DNA from: Breznakiella homolactica
Lineage (GTDB): Bacteria; Spirochaetota; Spirochaetia; Treponematales; Breznakiellaceae
Assembly (NCBI RefSeq): GCF_016616095.2
Contig: NZ_CP067089.2
Coordinates: forward strand, 4,278,001-4,342,000
Length of the DNA: 64,000 nucleotides
Direction: 5' to 3'
Shown here: piece by piece, positions 43,291 to 51,368 of the stretch
How the letters are laid out: each line of letters begins with the position of its first letter
Position numbering within the stretch: position 1 is the first letter of the stretch
Position numbers and translations under genes: made by a program
The notes under the pieces: model-generated
Told to the model about the DNA's origin: nothing
Databases searched by the model: none
What the model saw: only the letters and a program-made list of their open reading frames with translations

Positions 43291-44593
43291 GTCTGCCCCA
43301 TAAAGTGTGCTTTTCCCGGTTTTTCATTTCAGGTGAGACTTCACATTTTCCGGGAAGAAAACCGATAATTGGAGCAGAATCTGACCCCAATTATGAATCC
43401 TCCCGGTCCATCTGTCCATCACATCCTGGGTTACCAAATACAGCATCTTGAGCAAAGATTCATCCGTGGGAAACACCGACTTCCCCTTGGTCACCTTTCT
43501 TAGCTGCCGATGATAACTCTCTATCATATTTGTCGTGTAAATAATCTTATGTATCTCAGGAGGATACTTGAAAAACGTCGATAACTCCCCCCAGTTATTC
43601 CTCCAGGACTGAATCACCAAGGGATACCTTTTCCCCCACACTAACTCAAACTCATCCAGGGCTTCAACTCCAGCCGCCTCCGTCGGCGCCGTATACACCG
43701 GTTTCAAATCTTTAAGGAGCTTTTTCGTATCCTTATACGATACATACCGGATGGAGTTCCGTATCTGGTGTACCACACATTTCTGAATCTCCGTCTCAGG
43801 ATAACAGGCCCGGATGGCTTCACTGAAACCGGTAAGGTTATCCACACAGCAGATAAGAATATCCTGGACTCCTCGGTTCTTTCATGAACAAAGTTCATGC
43901 GCTCATTCAATACCACAAGCCAGAACTTCGAAGTCTCATGTTCTCCTATCCACATCCCTAAGACATCTTTACAGCCGTCTAAGTCTATTCCTATCACCAT
44001 ATAGACTGCTTTATTGACGATATGCCCTTCTTGTTTCACCTTATAGTGTATGGCATCAAGGAATACCGCCGCGTACACATTTTGTAACGGCCGGCTCTGC
44101 CATTCCCGTATCAGGGGAATGAGTCTATTGGTTACATTCGATATCAAAGTCGGAGAGATATCTATCCCATACAGCTGGTTTAAGTGATTCTGAATATCCC
44201 GAACAGAAACGCCTTTGGCATAGAGAGCAATAATTTGCTCCTCTATGACCACCGGCTCATATTCTCCCTCTCGGTCCCGGGGGACTGCGAGCTCGGTTTC
44301 TCCATAGGTGGAGCGCACCTTTTTCTTTCCGTGGCCGTTTCTCCGTTTGGTACTTCCTTCCGGCTTTTCTCCGTTCTTAGGGTAGCCAAGCTCCGTGTCC
44401 AATTCCGCTTCAAGCATTTCCTGGAGTGTCTCGGCAAACATCTCCTTGAGCATATTCTGCACATCTTCAGGCGTAGTAAGATTCTTCTCTTTTATTAGTT
44501 CTCTTAGTTGGTCTTTACTCAGTAATCCCATGCTTTTCTTGCCTCCTTCATCATACCTTAATTCGCAGGTAAAGCACACTTTTATTTACAGAC
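43291..44593 (-). mobile_element. IS256-family insertion sequence (defective)
   Basis: A ~1.3-kb element. Terminal inverted repeats are seen at 43291-43313 and 44571-44593: both begin GTCTG and end AAGTGTGCTTT when read inward, 17 of 23 positions matching. Only the inner 12 bases are a perfect match. No clear 8-9 bp target duplication flanks them. It encodes a DDE transposase on the minus strand that is frameshifted. The right end abuts a broken IS481-type transposase. Confidence 0.75.
43324..44531 (-). pseudogene. IS256-family transposase, frameshifted
   Basis: The two halves together give about 400 residues of a mutator/IS256 transposase. The N-terminal half starts at ATG 44531 (GGAGG 9 nt upstream; MGLLSKDQLRELIKEKNL) and runs past the first catalytic Asp (VFLDAIHYKVK) to KFWLVVLNERMN. 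The C-terminal half resumes with RGVQDILICCVDNLTGFSEA (second Asp) and has the third residue in TNMIESYHRQLRK. Between them a 17-nt extra segment (43876-43892) shifts the frame; removing it restores a continuous reading frame. The enzyme is therefore inactive unless recoding occurs. The extra bases form a 7-bp hairpin with the adjacent original sequence. Confidence 0.88.
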
Positions 44594-44601
44594 TCTTAGA
44601 T

Positions 44602-45440
44602 TGAGGTCTGCGGACTTGGGTGTTCTGTGTTCAATGCCCTCGAGCTGGAGAAAGAGTTCAAATGGGTGCTGGTCCGGCCTACCACAGTATTCCCTACACA
44701 TTGTCAGAGAGGATGGTAATGACAGGACAGTTATGTTCTTCGAAGAATGGGAGAACTTTATCGTTCAGGACATGGACTGACATAACAGGGACCTTTGGAG
44801 TATAAGGTGTTCCCCAGGCAAAACGGGAGTGACAGTCAACGACGGTCTGGAGATTGATTTTTCCGATACCCTTGAGATTGTCGACCATAAAGGAGTCTAT
44901 AGCAACAAGATGACCGGTAAAGTCCTCTTGAATGTGCTTTTTCCGGGTGCTCCGGGTCGAACTTTTCGAAAAGGCAGATGTGTTCTTTCGAGAGTTCGAA
45001 GTTGTGGTCTTTGTAATGCTGTTCCAGGCATAGCAGACGCTGCTGCTTTGAGGAAACGTTGTGTCTGTGCCATACTCTGCGGACAGCATCTTGTCCTGCA
45101 TGGATACCGTTAAGGATGAGCTGCCGGCTGAGTCGAAGTCTTCCATGGGTGGGAAACTTGAGACAGTAGTCGAGGATGGCTTTTTTGAGTTCTTCTGAGA
45201 CACTGTTGGGATGAGGATTTTTGGAGCCTCTGACTTGCTTTAAGAGATCTTCTAAGCCGAAGACTAAATAAGTCTTTCTGATTTCATAAAACTGGGTCCG
45301 TGGGTAGCCTAAAATTATGCAAGCTTTGCTGACATTATCCAGTTCTGAGGCGAGTTCCAGTAAACCAATTTTGCGCTGTGCTGTTTTCTGTGCTACAGTG
45401 GTGATTGTGGTCTTATGATTTTCCTTAAGATAGTATGATG
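44602..45440 (-). pseudogene. IS481-type (rve integrase core) transposase remnant with several frameshifts
   Basis: Read across frames on the minus strand, this is a typical IS481 transposase. The N-terminal HTH part reads RKIGLLELASELDNVSKACI and then LGYPRTQFYEIRK; next comes FPTHGRLRLSRQLILNGI, then the catalytic core GHLVAIDSFMVDNLKGIGK and ITILSDN, then REYCGRPDQHPFELFLQLEG and IEHRT. Three single-base shifts separate the parts: one extra base in the T5 run at 44938-44942, one near 44694-44700 directly after SDN, and one near 44620. No in-frame start codon remains at the 5' end. The 3' end stops at the IS256 inverted repeat, so the catalytic Glu and the last ~80 residues are lost. Inactive. 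Confidence 0.82.
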
Positions 45441-46001
45441 GTGGTTGTTAATTCTATAATTTTGACGTTTATGGCCGCTGCTTTTTTTCTCACTGTCAGG
45501 TATTTACCATGTCAGCACAGCCGGAACGACAACTTTTAAAATAAGAAATGGAGTTGCAGCCTTTAGTTTCGGCGGTATAATCTGCAGAAACGATAATCAG
45601 TGTGTTTTCTGCATGTAGAGATTCTATGTTCTCCTTTACCTTGAATATTGGCAGGATTCAAGGTATTTCGGTCTATTCAGTGTAAATGGTTTTATTCCGT
45701 TTTTTGTATAAACCACGGTTAAAAAACATCCTGATGGAGTATTGTTTCGTTTACATCCGTGCCCTATCCATAACGTACCCCAAACGTATCTGTACCGTAT
45801 CAAAGAGCCGCGGAAAGGAAGAATACGGCTTTTCTTATTCGGTCTTGAGAGACAATTAATAATAAGTGTTATATAGCCGATGCTGTCCAAAGCGGATAAG
45901 GTGTTTGGCAGGATGCTGTCCGGGCAGGTGGGAGCAATATAGTACGAGCCGTCACAATCCATGGAACGAAATGTTGGGTAAAGAGCGGGCAATAGTAAAA
46001 A
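45441..46001. other. Intergenic region at the right edge of the island, no gene recognised
   Basis: This 561-nt stretch between the IS481-type remnant and the accA terminator has no reading frame with family-like sequence or a ribosome site. A 118-codon minus frame (45636-45992) has unlikely composition and no start signal. No tRNA, attachment repeat or second IS end could be identified. It is probably eroded mobile-element DNA. Confidence 0.5.
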
Positions 46002-46029
46002 TAAAAAAGTCCCCGGATATTCCGGGGAC
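46002..46029 (-). terminator. Rho-independent terminator of the acc/fab operon
   Basis: GTCCCCGGA (46009-46017) and TCCGGGGAC (46021-46029) form a 9-bp GC-rich stem with a 3-nt loop, followed on the minus strand by a T6 run. It lies 20 nt after the accA stop. Confidence 0.9.
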
Positions 46030-46049
46030 CAAATCGGTCTGCTGTAAAT

Positions 46050-46985
46050 TTAACCTTCGTTCCAGTGGCCGATTTTCCTGAGCTTCTGGTTCCGGTACCG
46101 GACCAGAACATTGGGGTTCCGGCCGCAGAGGTCATCCAGTTCCCGGAGGAGGATTTCCTTAATACTCGCCGCGGTTTTGTCCGGATCCGCGTGGGCGCCT
46201 CCGGGGGGTTCATCAATAACGCCGTTTATTACCTTGAATTCCAGGAGATCCGACGAGGTTATCCGCAGCATGGCCGCCGCGTCCTTTGCCTTTGAGGCGT
46301 CCCTGAGCAGGATGGACGCGCAGCCCTCGGGGCTGATCACCGAATAGATGGCGTTTTCCAGCATGTAGACCTTGTCTCCCACACAGAGCCCCAGGGCACC
46401 GCCGGAGCCGCCTTCGCCGATGATAATGCACACCACCGGGGTTTTCAGCTGGCTGAAATCCCGGAGGTTCCGGGCAATGGCTTCGCCGATTCCCCGTTCT
46501 TCCGCTCCCAGTCCGGGGTACGCTCCTGAGGTGTCCACGAAGGTCACGATAGGCCGCCGGAACTTTTCGGCCTGTTTAGCCAGGCGCAGGGCCTTCCGGT
46601 AGCCTTCGGGATGAGCCATGCCGTGGTTCCGGAACACATTTTCCTTGAGGGTCCGGCCCTTCTGGTTCGCCAGGATGGTAACCGGCCGGCCGTTGAGATA
46701 ACCCAGGCCGCCGACAATGGAAGGATCATCGGCAAAATACCGGTCCCCGTGGAGTTCGATAAAACCGTCAAAGATCCGGTTGATATAATCCATGGCGTAG
46801 GGCCGTTCCGGATGGCGGGCCAGCTCCACCAGTTTCCAGACCTCTTCCGTCCGGGAGCTGGCCTGGATTTTCGCGTCCAGCTGGTCCAGCTCCTCATCGG
46901 CGTCCAGGCCCGATTCCTGGGCCAGCTTCTTAAGTTCCGCTATTTTTTTCTGCAGCGCTGCCGTATTCATACCGGTTTGATTCAT
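46050..46985 (-). CDS. accA: Acetyl-CoA carboxylase carboxyltransferase subunit alpha
   Basis: A 311-residue alpha subunit of the carboxyltransferase, which with AccD moves the carboxyl group from biotin to acetyl-CoA to form malonyl-CoA. Family features are the N-terminal helical segment (LQKKIAELKKLAQESG), HPERPYAMDYINRIFDGFIE, TLKENVFRNHGMAHPEGYRK, and the oxyanion-forming loops FVDTSGAYPGLGAEERG and IIIGEGGSGGALGL. GAGGAG precedes the ATG, which overlaps the accD stop (ATGA). Last gene of the fatty-acid block, followed by a strong terminator. Confidence 0.96.
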   Translation of the reverse strand: MNQTGMNTAALQKKIAELKKLAQESGLDADEELDQLDAKIQASSRTEEVWKLVELARHPERPYAMDYINRIFDGFIELHGDRYFADDPSIVGGLGYLNGRPVTILANQKGRTLKENVFRNHGMAHPEGYRKALRLAKQAEKFRRPIVTFVDTSGAYPGLGAEERGIGEAIARNLRDFSQLKTPVVCIIIGEGGSGGALGLCVGDKVYMLENAIYSVISPEGCASILLRDASKAKDAAAMLRITSSDLLEFKVINGVIDEPPGGAHADPDKTAASIKEILLRELDDLCGRNPNVLVRYRNQKLRKIGHWNEG

Positions 46986-47806
46986 ACTGTCTGCTCCTCT
47001 TCCGCGGGGACATCACAGCCTGGCTTATGCAGGTCGATAAGTTCCGAAATAATACGGCGCTGGTCTTTCCTCGGAACAATCCGGTCTACGAAACCCTTTT
47101 CAAGCTGGAACTCCGCCCGCTGGAACCCTTCGGGCAGGGTCTGGCGGATGGTCCCCTCGATAACCCGGGGCCCGGCAAAACCAATCAGCGCCCCCGGTTC
47201 CGCCATGATGACATCCGCCAGCATGGCGAAGGAAGCGGTTACCCCGCCGGTGGTGGGATCGCAGAAAATTATAAAGAAAGGAACCCCCGCCTTATCGAGC
47301 TCAGCCGCGGCGCTGGAGGTCTTGACCATCTGCATCAGGGAGAAGATCCCTTCCTGCATCCGGGCGCCGCCGCTGGTCGTGTAAATTACCACCGGGGTTT
47401 TTTCCTCCGCACCCTTGAGCAGCGCGCGGGTTACCTTTTCGCCCACCACCGAGCCCATGGACCCGCCCATAAAATTGAAGGACATCAGTCCGAGGATAAT
47501 AGGTTTGCCGTCAATGGTGCAGGTTCCGGTTATGACCGCGTCCTTCATCCGGGCTTTGACCTCCGCCTCGGAGAGTTTTTTCTCGTATCCCGAAAGATCG
47601 ATGGGATTAAGTGACCGGAGGTTCGCGGAAAATTCAACAAAACTCCCCGGATCGGTCAGGTATTGAATGCGGTCCATAGGTTCCATACGGTAATGGTGGC
47701 CGCAGCCAGGGCATGTCTTGAGGGCTTCGTCGATAGCCTTCATATCGTGCTGCGCGCCGCAGGCAGGGCAGGGCGCGGGGTTGGTATTGGCGGTTTCAGC
47801 CGGCAC
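46982..47806 (-). CDS. accD: Acetyl-CoA carboxylase carboxyltransferase subunit beta
   Basis: A ~274-residue beta subunit with the typical N-terminal zinc ribbon CPACGAQHDMKAIDEALK followed by TCPGCGHHYRM, then DSFVEF-like PGSFVEFSANLRSLNP, and the crotonase-type CoA-binding loops FNFMGGSMGSVVGEK and YTTSGGARMQEGIFSLMQM. The start is GTG 47806: AAGGAGG ends exactly at the in-frame TTG 47812, which is too close, and lies 6 nt before this GTG. It overlaps the end of accC by 11 nt and accA by 4 nt, so the three subunits are translationally coupled. Confidence 0.95.
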   Translation of the reverse strand: MPAETANTNPAPCPACGAQHDMKAIDEALKTCPGCGHHYRMEPMDRIQYLTDPGSFVEFSANLRSLNPIDLSGYEKKLSEAEVKARMKDAVITGTCTIDGKPIILGLMSFNFMGGSMGSVVGEKVTRALLKGAEEKTPVVIYTTSGGARMQEGIFSLMQMVKTSSAAAELDKAGVPFFIIFCDPTTGGVTASFAMLADVIMAEPGALIGFAGPRVIEGTIRQTLPEGFQRAEFQLEKGFVDRIVPRKDQRRIISELIDLHKPGCDVPAEEEQTV

Positions 47807-49127
47807 GTTCAACCTCCTTCTGAATTTCAGCGTAATAGGATGTTCCGAAATCTCCGGACCTGAAAATCTGGTGGCCGATGATCCGGAGTTGCTGGTCCCG
47901 GTTCGTTTTTATTCCTTCAATTGAAAGTTCGTGCAGGGCCCGTTCCATCCGGGCAATGGCCCGCTCCCTGGTGGGGGCGTGGACAATGAGTTTCGCCACC
48001 ATGGAATCGTAATGGGGTGGGACAACGCAGCCGGTGTACAGGAATGAATCGAACCGGACCCCGGGGCCTCCGGGAACATCCAGGCGGGTCACCGTGCCCG
48101 GCGTGAGGGCATTTATCCTGCATTCTATGGACCAGCCGCTGAGGTGTACCTTGGCGGGGTCAATTTCCATTCTGCCCTCGGTGCACGCCAGGATTTGCTG
48201 GCGTATGATATCCACGCCGCTGACAAACTCACTTACCGGATGTTCTACCTGGACCCGGGCGTTGACTTCCATAAAATAAAAGTTCTCACCCTCGACCAGG
48301 AATTCTATAGTACCGGCGCCCCGGTACTTCAGTTCCCGGAACATCTTCGTTGCCCCCCGGGCCATGCGCTTGCGCATCTCGGGATTTACGCCGGGGGAAG
48401 GACTTTCTTCAATAAGTTTCTGGTGGTTTTTCTGAACCGAACAGTCCCGTTCTCCCAGGACCGCCACATTGCCGTTTCCGTCGGCTATTATCTGAAGCTC
48501 CACATGCCGGGGATTCTCCAGGTACCGTTCGATAAAGACCGTACCGTCGGCAAAATTCGCCTCCGCCTCCCGGCTGGCGATGCTCAGGTTTTCACTGAGT
48601 TCATCCGCGGAACGGACGATCCGCATTCCCTTGCCGCCGCCGCCGGCGGCTGCTTTGATGATCACCGGAAAGCCCAGGCTCTTTGCCGCCTTTTCCGCGG
48701 CTTCCCCGCTGCTTACGGCTCCTTCGGTTCCCGGTGTTACGGGAAGGCCGAATTTTTTTGCCGTGCTTCGGGCGACGACTTTGTCTCCCAGGAGTTCAAT
48801 TACCTCGGGGTCGGGGCCGATAAAGATAAGTCCTTTGTCCCGGACCATCCGGGCAAAATCGGCGTTCTCCGAAAGGAACCCCACCCCGGGATGAATAGCC
48901 TCGCAGCCGGTGTTCACCGCGGCCATGATCAGGTTGTTCCGCACGAGGTAACTTTTAGCCGATGGCGGCGGGCCGATACACACCGCCTGATCCGCCAGCC
49001 TGACATGGAGATTGCCTTCGTCAGCGGTAGAGTATACCGCCACGGTTTCGATTCCCAGTTCCCGGCAGGTCCGGATGATGCGGACGGCGATTTCGCCCCG
49101 GTTCGCGATGAGCAGACGTTTAATCAA
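47796..49127 (-). CDS. accC: Biotin carboxylase subunit of acetyl-CoA carboxylase
   Basis: A 443-residue ATP-grasp enzyme that carboxylates the biotin on AccB using bicarbonate and ATP. N-terminal KRLLIANRGEIAVRIIRTCR, ATP-loop AAGGGGKGMRIVRSADEL, EYLENPRHVELQI, RDCSVQKNHQKLIEE and FYFMEVNARVQVEHPVSE are all intact. The start is TTG 49127 with GGGAG 8 nt upstream. Length matches the standalone subunit. It sits 12 nt after accB and overlaps accD. Confidence 0.96.
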   Translation of the reverse strand: MIKRLLIANRGEIAVRIIRTCRELGIETVAVYSTADEGNLHVRLADQAVCIGPPPSAKSYLVRNNLIMAAVNTGCEAIHPGVGFLSENADFARMVRDKGLIFIGPDPEVIELLGDKVVARSTAKKFGLPVTPGTEGAVSSGEAAEKAAKSLGFPVIIKAAAGGGGKGMRIVRSADELSENLSIASREAEANFADGTVFIERYLENPRHVELQIIADGNGNVAVLGERDCSVQKNHQKLIEESPSPGVNPEMRKRMARGATKMFRELKYRGAGTIEFLVEGENFYFMEVNARVQVEHPVSEFVSGVDIIRQQILACTEGRMEIDPAKVHLSGWSIECRINALTPGTVTRLDVPGGPGVRFDSFLYTGCVVPPHYDSMVAKLIVHAPTRERAIARMERALHELSIEGIKTNRDQQLRIIGHQIFRSGDFGTSYYAEIQKEVERAG

Positions 49128-49139
49128 ACCGGCGCTCCC

Positions 49140-49577
49140 TTATATCCGCTTGACCTGGAACAATCCCTGGCCGTATTCTACCAGATCGCCGTTCTGGGCT
49201 TTTACCGCCAGGACTTCGCAGTCGAAGTCCGCTTCCAGGTGGTTCATCATTTTCATGGCTTCCAGGATACACAGGGTTTCTCCGGCCTTAACCTTCGCCC
49301 CGGGTTTTACAAAGGGCGGATCCTCAGGGGAAGGGGAGGAATAGAAGGTTGCCACAATGGGGCTGGTGATGGTTTCTCCGTCTTCACCGGCGGCGGGAAC
49401 GGAATTGACCGGAAGCCCCAGGCGGACCGATGCCTCGGATTCCGCGGCAGGCGCCGGAGCCGCGCCGGTCCCGCCCTTCTTGAGTACCAGATGGACCGAG
49501 CCGTCGGAGAAGTCGAGTTCATTCATGGTACCGGAACTGAATTTATCAATGATTGACAGAATGGTTTTATCATCCAT
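49140..49577 (-). CDS. accB: Biotin carboxyl carrier protein of acetyl-CoA carboxylase
   Basis: A 145-residue carrier. Residues 1-35 form the N-terminal helix region, followed by an Ala/Pro-rich linker (~36-66) and the biotinyl domain (~67-145). The biotin-accepting Lys is K109 in CILEAMKMMNHLEAD, the family's EAMKM site. TSPIVATFYSSPSPEDPPFV shows the thumb-type region of bacterial BCCPs. GGAGCC precedes the ATG. First of the acc genes, 13 nt after fabV. Confidence 0.96.
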   Translation of the reverse strand: MDDKTILSIIDKFSSGTMNELDFSDGSVHLVLKKGGTGAAPAPAAESEASVRLGLPVNSVPAAGEDGETITSPIVATFYSSPSPEDPPFVKPGAKVKAGETLCILEAMKMMNHLEADFDCEVLAVKAQNGDLVEYGQGLFQVKRI

Positions 49578-49590
49578 GGTAGGCTCCTGC

Positions 49591-50823
49591 TTATATGGTG
49601 GACGGATCTACATCCGCGTCGTAATCAATCCCCGGTACGTCAAAGCCGTGGGCTTCCAGGAAATCGTGTTTGAATCCGGCGATATCGGATTTTTCGTAAA
49701 TATTGGCTTCGGTTATTTCCGCCATCCGTTCGGCGGTTTTCTTCTGAACATCATCCCGCATCTCCCAGTCGTCGATCCTGATGCGGCCTTCGGAATCCAC
49801 CGGGACCTTTTTGGAATCCGTCAGGGATTCCGGGTTGTAGAGCCGCTGGGTGTACAGCCTGATAAGCTGCTCAATGCAGCCTTCGTGCAGATTCATTTCC
49901 TTCATTACTTTGAAAAGGCAGGATATATAAAAGGGAATGATGGGAATCACCGCGCTGGCCCGGGTAACCAGAGCCTTGTTTACTGAGATCCACGCGGCGC
50001 CGCCGGTTTTGGAGAGTTTCGCGTCAATGGCCTTGGCCGCCCGTTCCAGATCTTCCTTAGCCCTGCCGATGGTCCCGTTTTTGTAGATTGACCAGGACAG
50101 TTCCGGCCCGATGTAGGTATACGCCACGGTCCTGACCGCGGGCGCGAGAACCCCCGCTTCCCCGAGCTTGTCCATCCAGATTTCCCAGTCTTCGCCGCCC
50201 ATGACCTTTATGGTATTGGCGATTTCCTCCTCCGTGGCAGGCTCCGCGGTGGCGGTGCTGATTTTCCCCGTGAGCATATCGATGGTCTGGCCCGAATAGG
50301 CCTTGCCGATGGGTTTGATCACCGAACGGTACATGACGCCGTCCCGGGGATCGGTCCGCACCGGGGACGCCAGGGAATATATGATAAGGTCGATCTTCGG
50401 TTCTATACCAGCGGCGGCGGCGGTTTCCTTTACCGCGGCGATGGCCTGTGCCTTCATCTCATCGGAGAAAGCGTCCCCGTCCAGAGTTTTCGAGACCAGC
50501 CCGGCGTTTTTCGCTTCCAGGTCAAAAGCCATGTTGTTGTACCATCCCGGGGTTCCGGGCTTGGTGGCGGATCCGGCCTTCTCAAAGGAAATCCCCACCG
50601 TGGCCGCTCCGTACCCGAAGGCGGCGCCGATACGGCTGGCCAGGCCGTAGCCCGTGGAACAGCCGATGATCAGGGCCAGCTTCGGGGCTCCCTGGGGAGC
50701 GGGTTTTCCGGCTCCGGCCATATTTTTTTGTGTATATACGATAAGATCCCGGACCACCTTGGCACAGCCCTTGGGATGGCTGTTGAGGCAGATATTGTTC
50801 CGGATCATGGGTTTAATAACCAT
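49591..50823 (-). CDS. fabV: Trans-2-enoyl-ACP/CoA reductase, FabV/TER family
   Basis: A 410-residue NADH-dependent enoyl reductase that completes each elongation cycle in fatty-acid synthesis or, as TER, reduces crotonyl-CoA. Features are VIKPMIRNNICLNSHPKGC, the nucleotide motif LIIGCSTGYGLASRIGAAFG, DLIIYSLASPVRTDP, the active-site region YTYIGPELSWSIYKNGTIG, and RIRIDDWEMRDDVQ near the end. Its family includes the well-known Treponema denticola TER. No FabI or FabK is present in the window. Lying between fabZ and accB, it is best read as the enoyl-ACP reductase of fatty-acid synthesis. AGGAGT is 6 nt from ATG. Confidence 0.94.
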   Translation of the reverse strand: MVIKPMIRNNICLNSHPKGCAKVVRDLIVYTQKNMAGAGKPAPQGAPKLALIIGCSTGYGLASRIGAAFGYGAATVGISFEKAGSATKPGTPGWYNNMAFDLEAKNAGLVSKTLDGDAFSDEMKAQAIAAVKETAAAAGIEPKIDLIIYSLASPVRTDPRDGVMYRSVIKPIGKAYSGQTIDMLTGKISTATAEPATEEEIANTIKVMGGEDWEIWMDKLGEAGVLAPAVRTVAYTYIGPELSWSIYKNGTIGRAKEDLERAAKAIDAKLSKTGGAAWISVNKALVTRASAVIPIIPFYISCLFKVMKEMNLHEGCIEQLIRLYTQRLYNPESLTDSKKVPVDSEGRIRIDDWEMRDDVQKKTAERMAEITEANIYEKSDIAGFKHDFLEAHGFDVPGIDYDADVDPSTI

Positions 50824-50939
50824 AGGTTACTCCTGTAAAGTTTTTTACTCGGAAGCGCGTTTACGCGCATACTCCTTTTAAATTCAGTCCTGTATCTAAT
50901 ATACGGCAATTTACCATGCCGCGGCATCGGTTTTTCGGA
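50824..50939 (-). promoter_or_regulatory. fabZ-fabV spacer with two short palindromes
   Basis: This is the only long gap (116 nt) inside the fatty-acid block. It holds ATGCCGCGGCAT (50916-50927, perfect dyad) and GCGCGT/ACGCGC arms (50855-50868) in the fabV leader. Neither is followed by a U-run. The gap may contain an internal promoter or processing site; no convincing -35/-10 pair was found. Confidence 0.35.
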
Positions 50940-51368
50940 TTACGCCTCCGGCGCGCTTCCCACCAGACAGAGCCATTCCGCCTCAGCGGCCAGTTCGTCT
51001 CCCACATACGCCTTGCCGGCCTGCTTGATCATCTTCGGGGAGACCCTGAGGTTGGTGATTTCCGAACGGACTTCATCCCCGGGCCGTACCTGGCGGCGGA
51101 ACTTTACCTTGTCCACGGAGGCCAGGAAAAAGAGCGCGTCCCCTCCGAGCTTTCCGAGTTTCCTCAGGCCCGCGCCGCCGGACTGGGCCATGGTCTCGAT
51201 TAGAATGACCCCCGGTACCACGGGGTATTCCGGGAAGTGGCCCTTAAAGAAAAATTCATGCTCCGTAAAAATATGGCGGGCGATAATTTTCTCGTCCCCG
51301 GTTTCGGTGATTTCGTCCACAAAGAGGAAAGGCGACCGGTGGGGCAGGAGCTGTTCTATTTCGTTCAT
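50940..51368 (-). CDS. fabZ: 3-hydroxyacyl-ACP dehydratase
   Basis: A 142-residue hot-dog-fold dehydratase of the FabZ type. It begins EIEQLLPHRSPFLFVDEITE and has the catalytic pair H44 (FKGHFPEYPVVPGVILIE) and E58 in the long helix (LIETMAQSGGA). It removes water from 3-hydroxyacyl-ACP. AGGA precedes the ATG, which overlaps the fabF stop (ATGA). Length and motifs are standard. Confidence 0.95.
   Translation of the reverse strand: MNEIEQLLPHRSPFLFVDEITETGDEKIIARHIFTEHEFFFKGHFPEYPVVPGVILIETMAQSGGAGLRKLGKLGGDALFFLASVDKVKFRRQVRPGDEVRSEITNLRVSPKMIKQAGKAYVGDELAAEAEWLCLVGSAPEA

Noticed and set aside
45636..45992. 118-codon minus-strand frame
   Set aside because: No ribosome site, odd composition, lies in eroded mobile-element DNA and matches nothing I know.
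50845..50875. Small leader peptide starting MRVNALPSKK ahead of fabV
   Set aside because: Its AAGGAG is only one base from the ATG, too close for normal initiation, and the frame simply runs into fabV.
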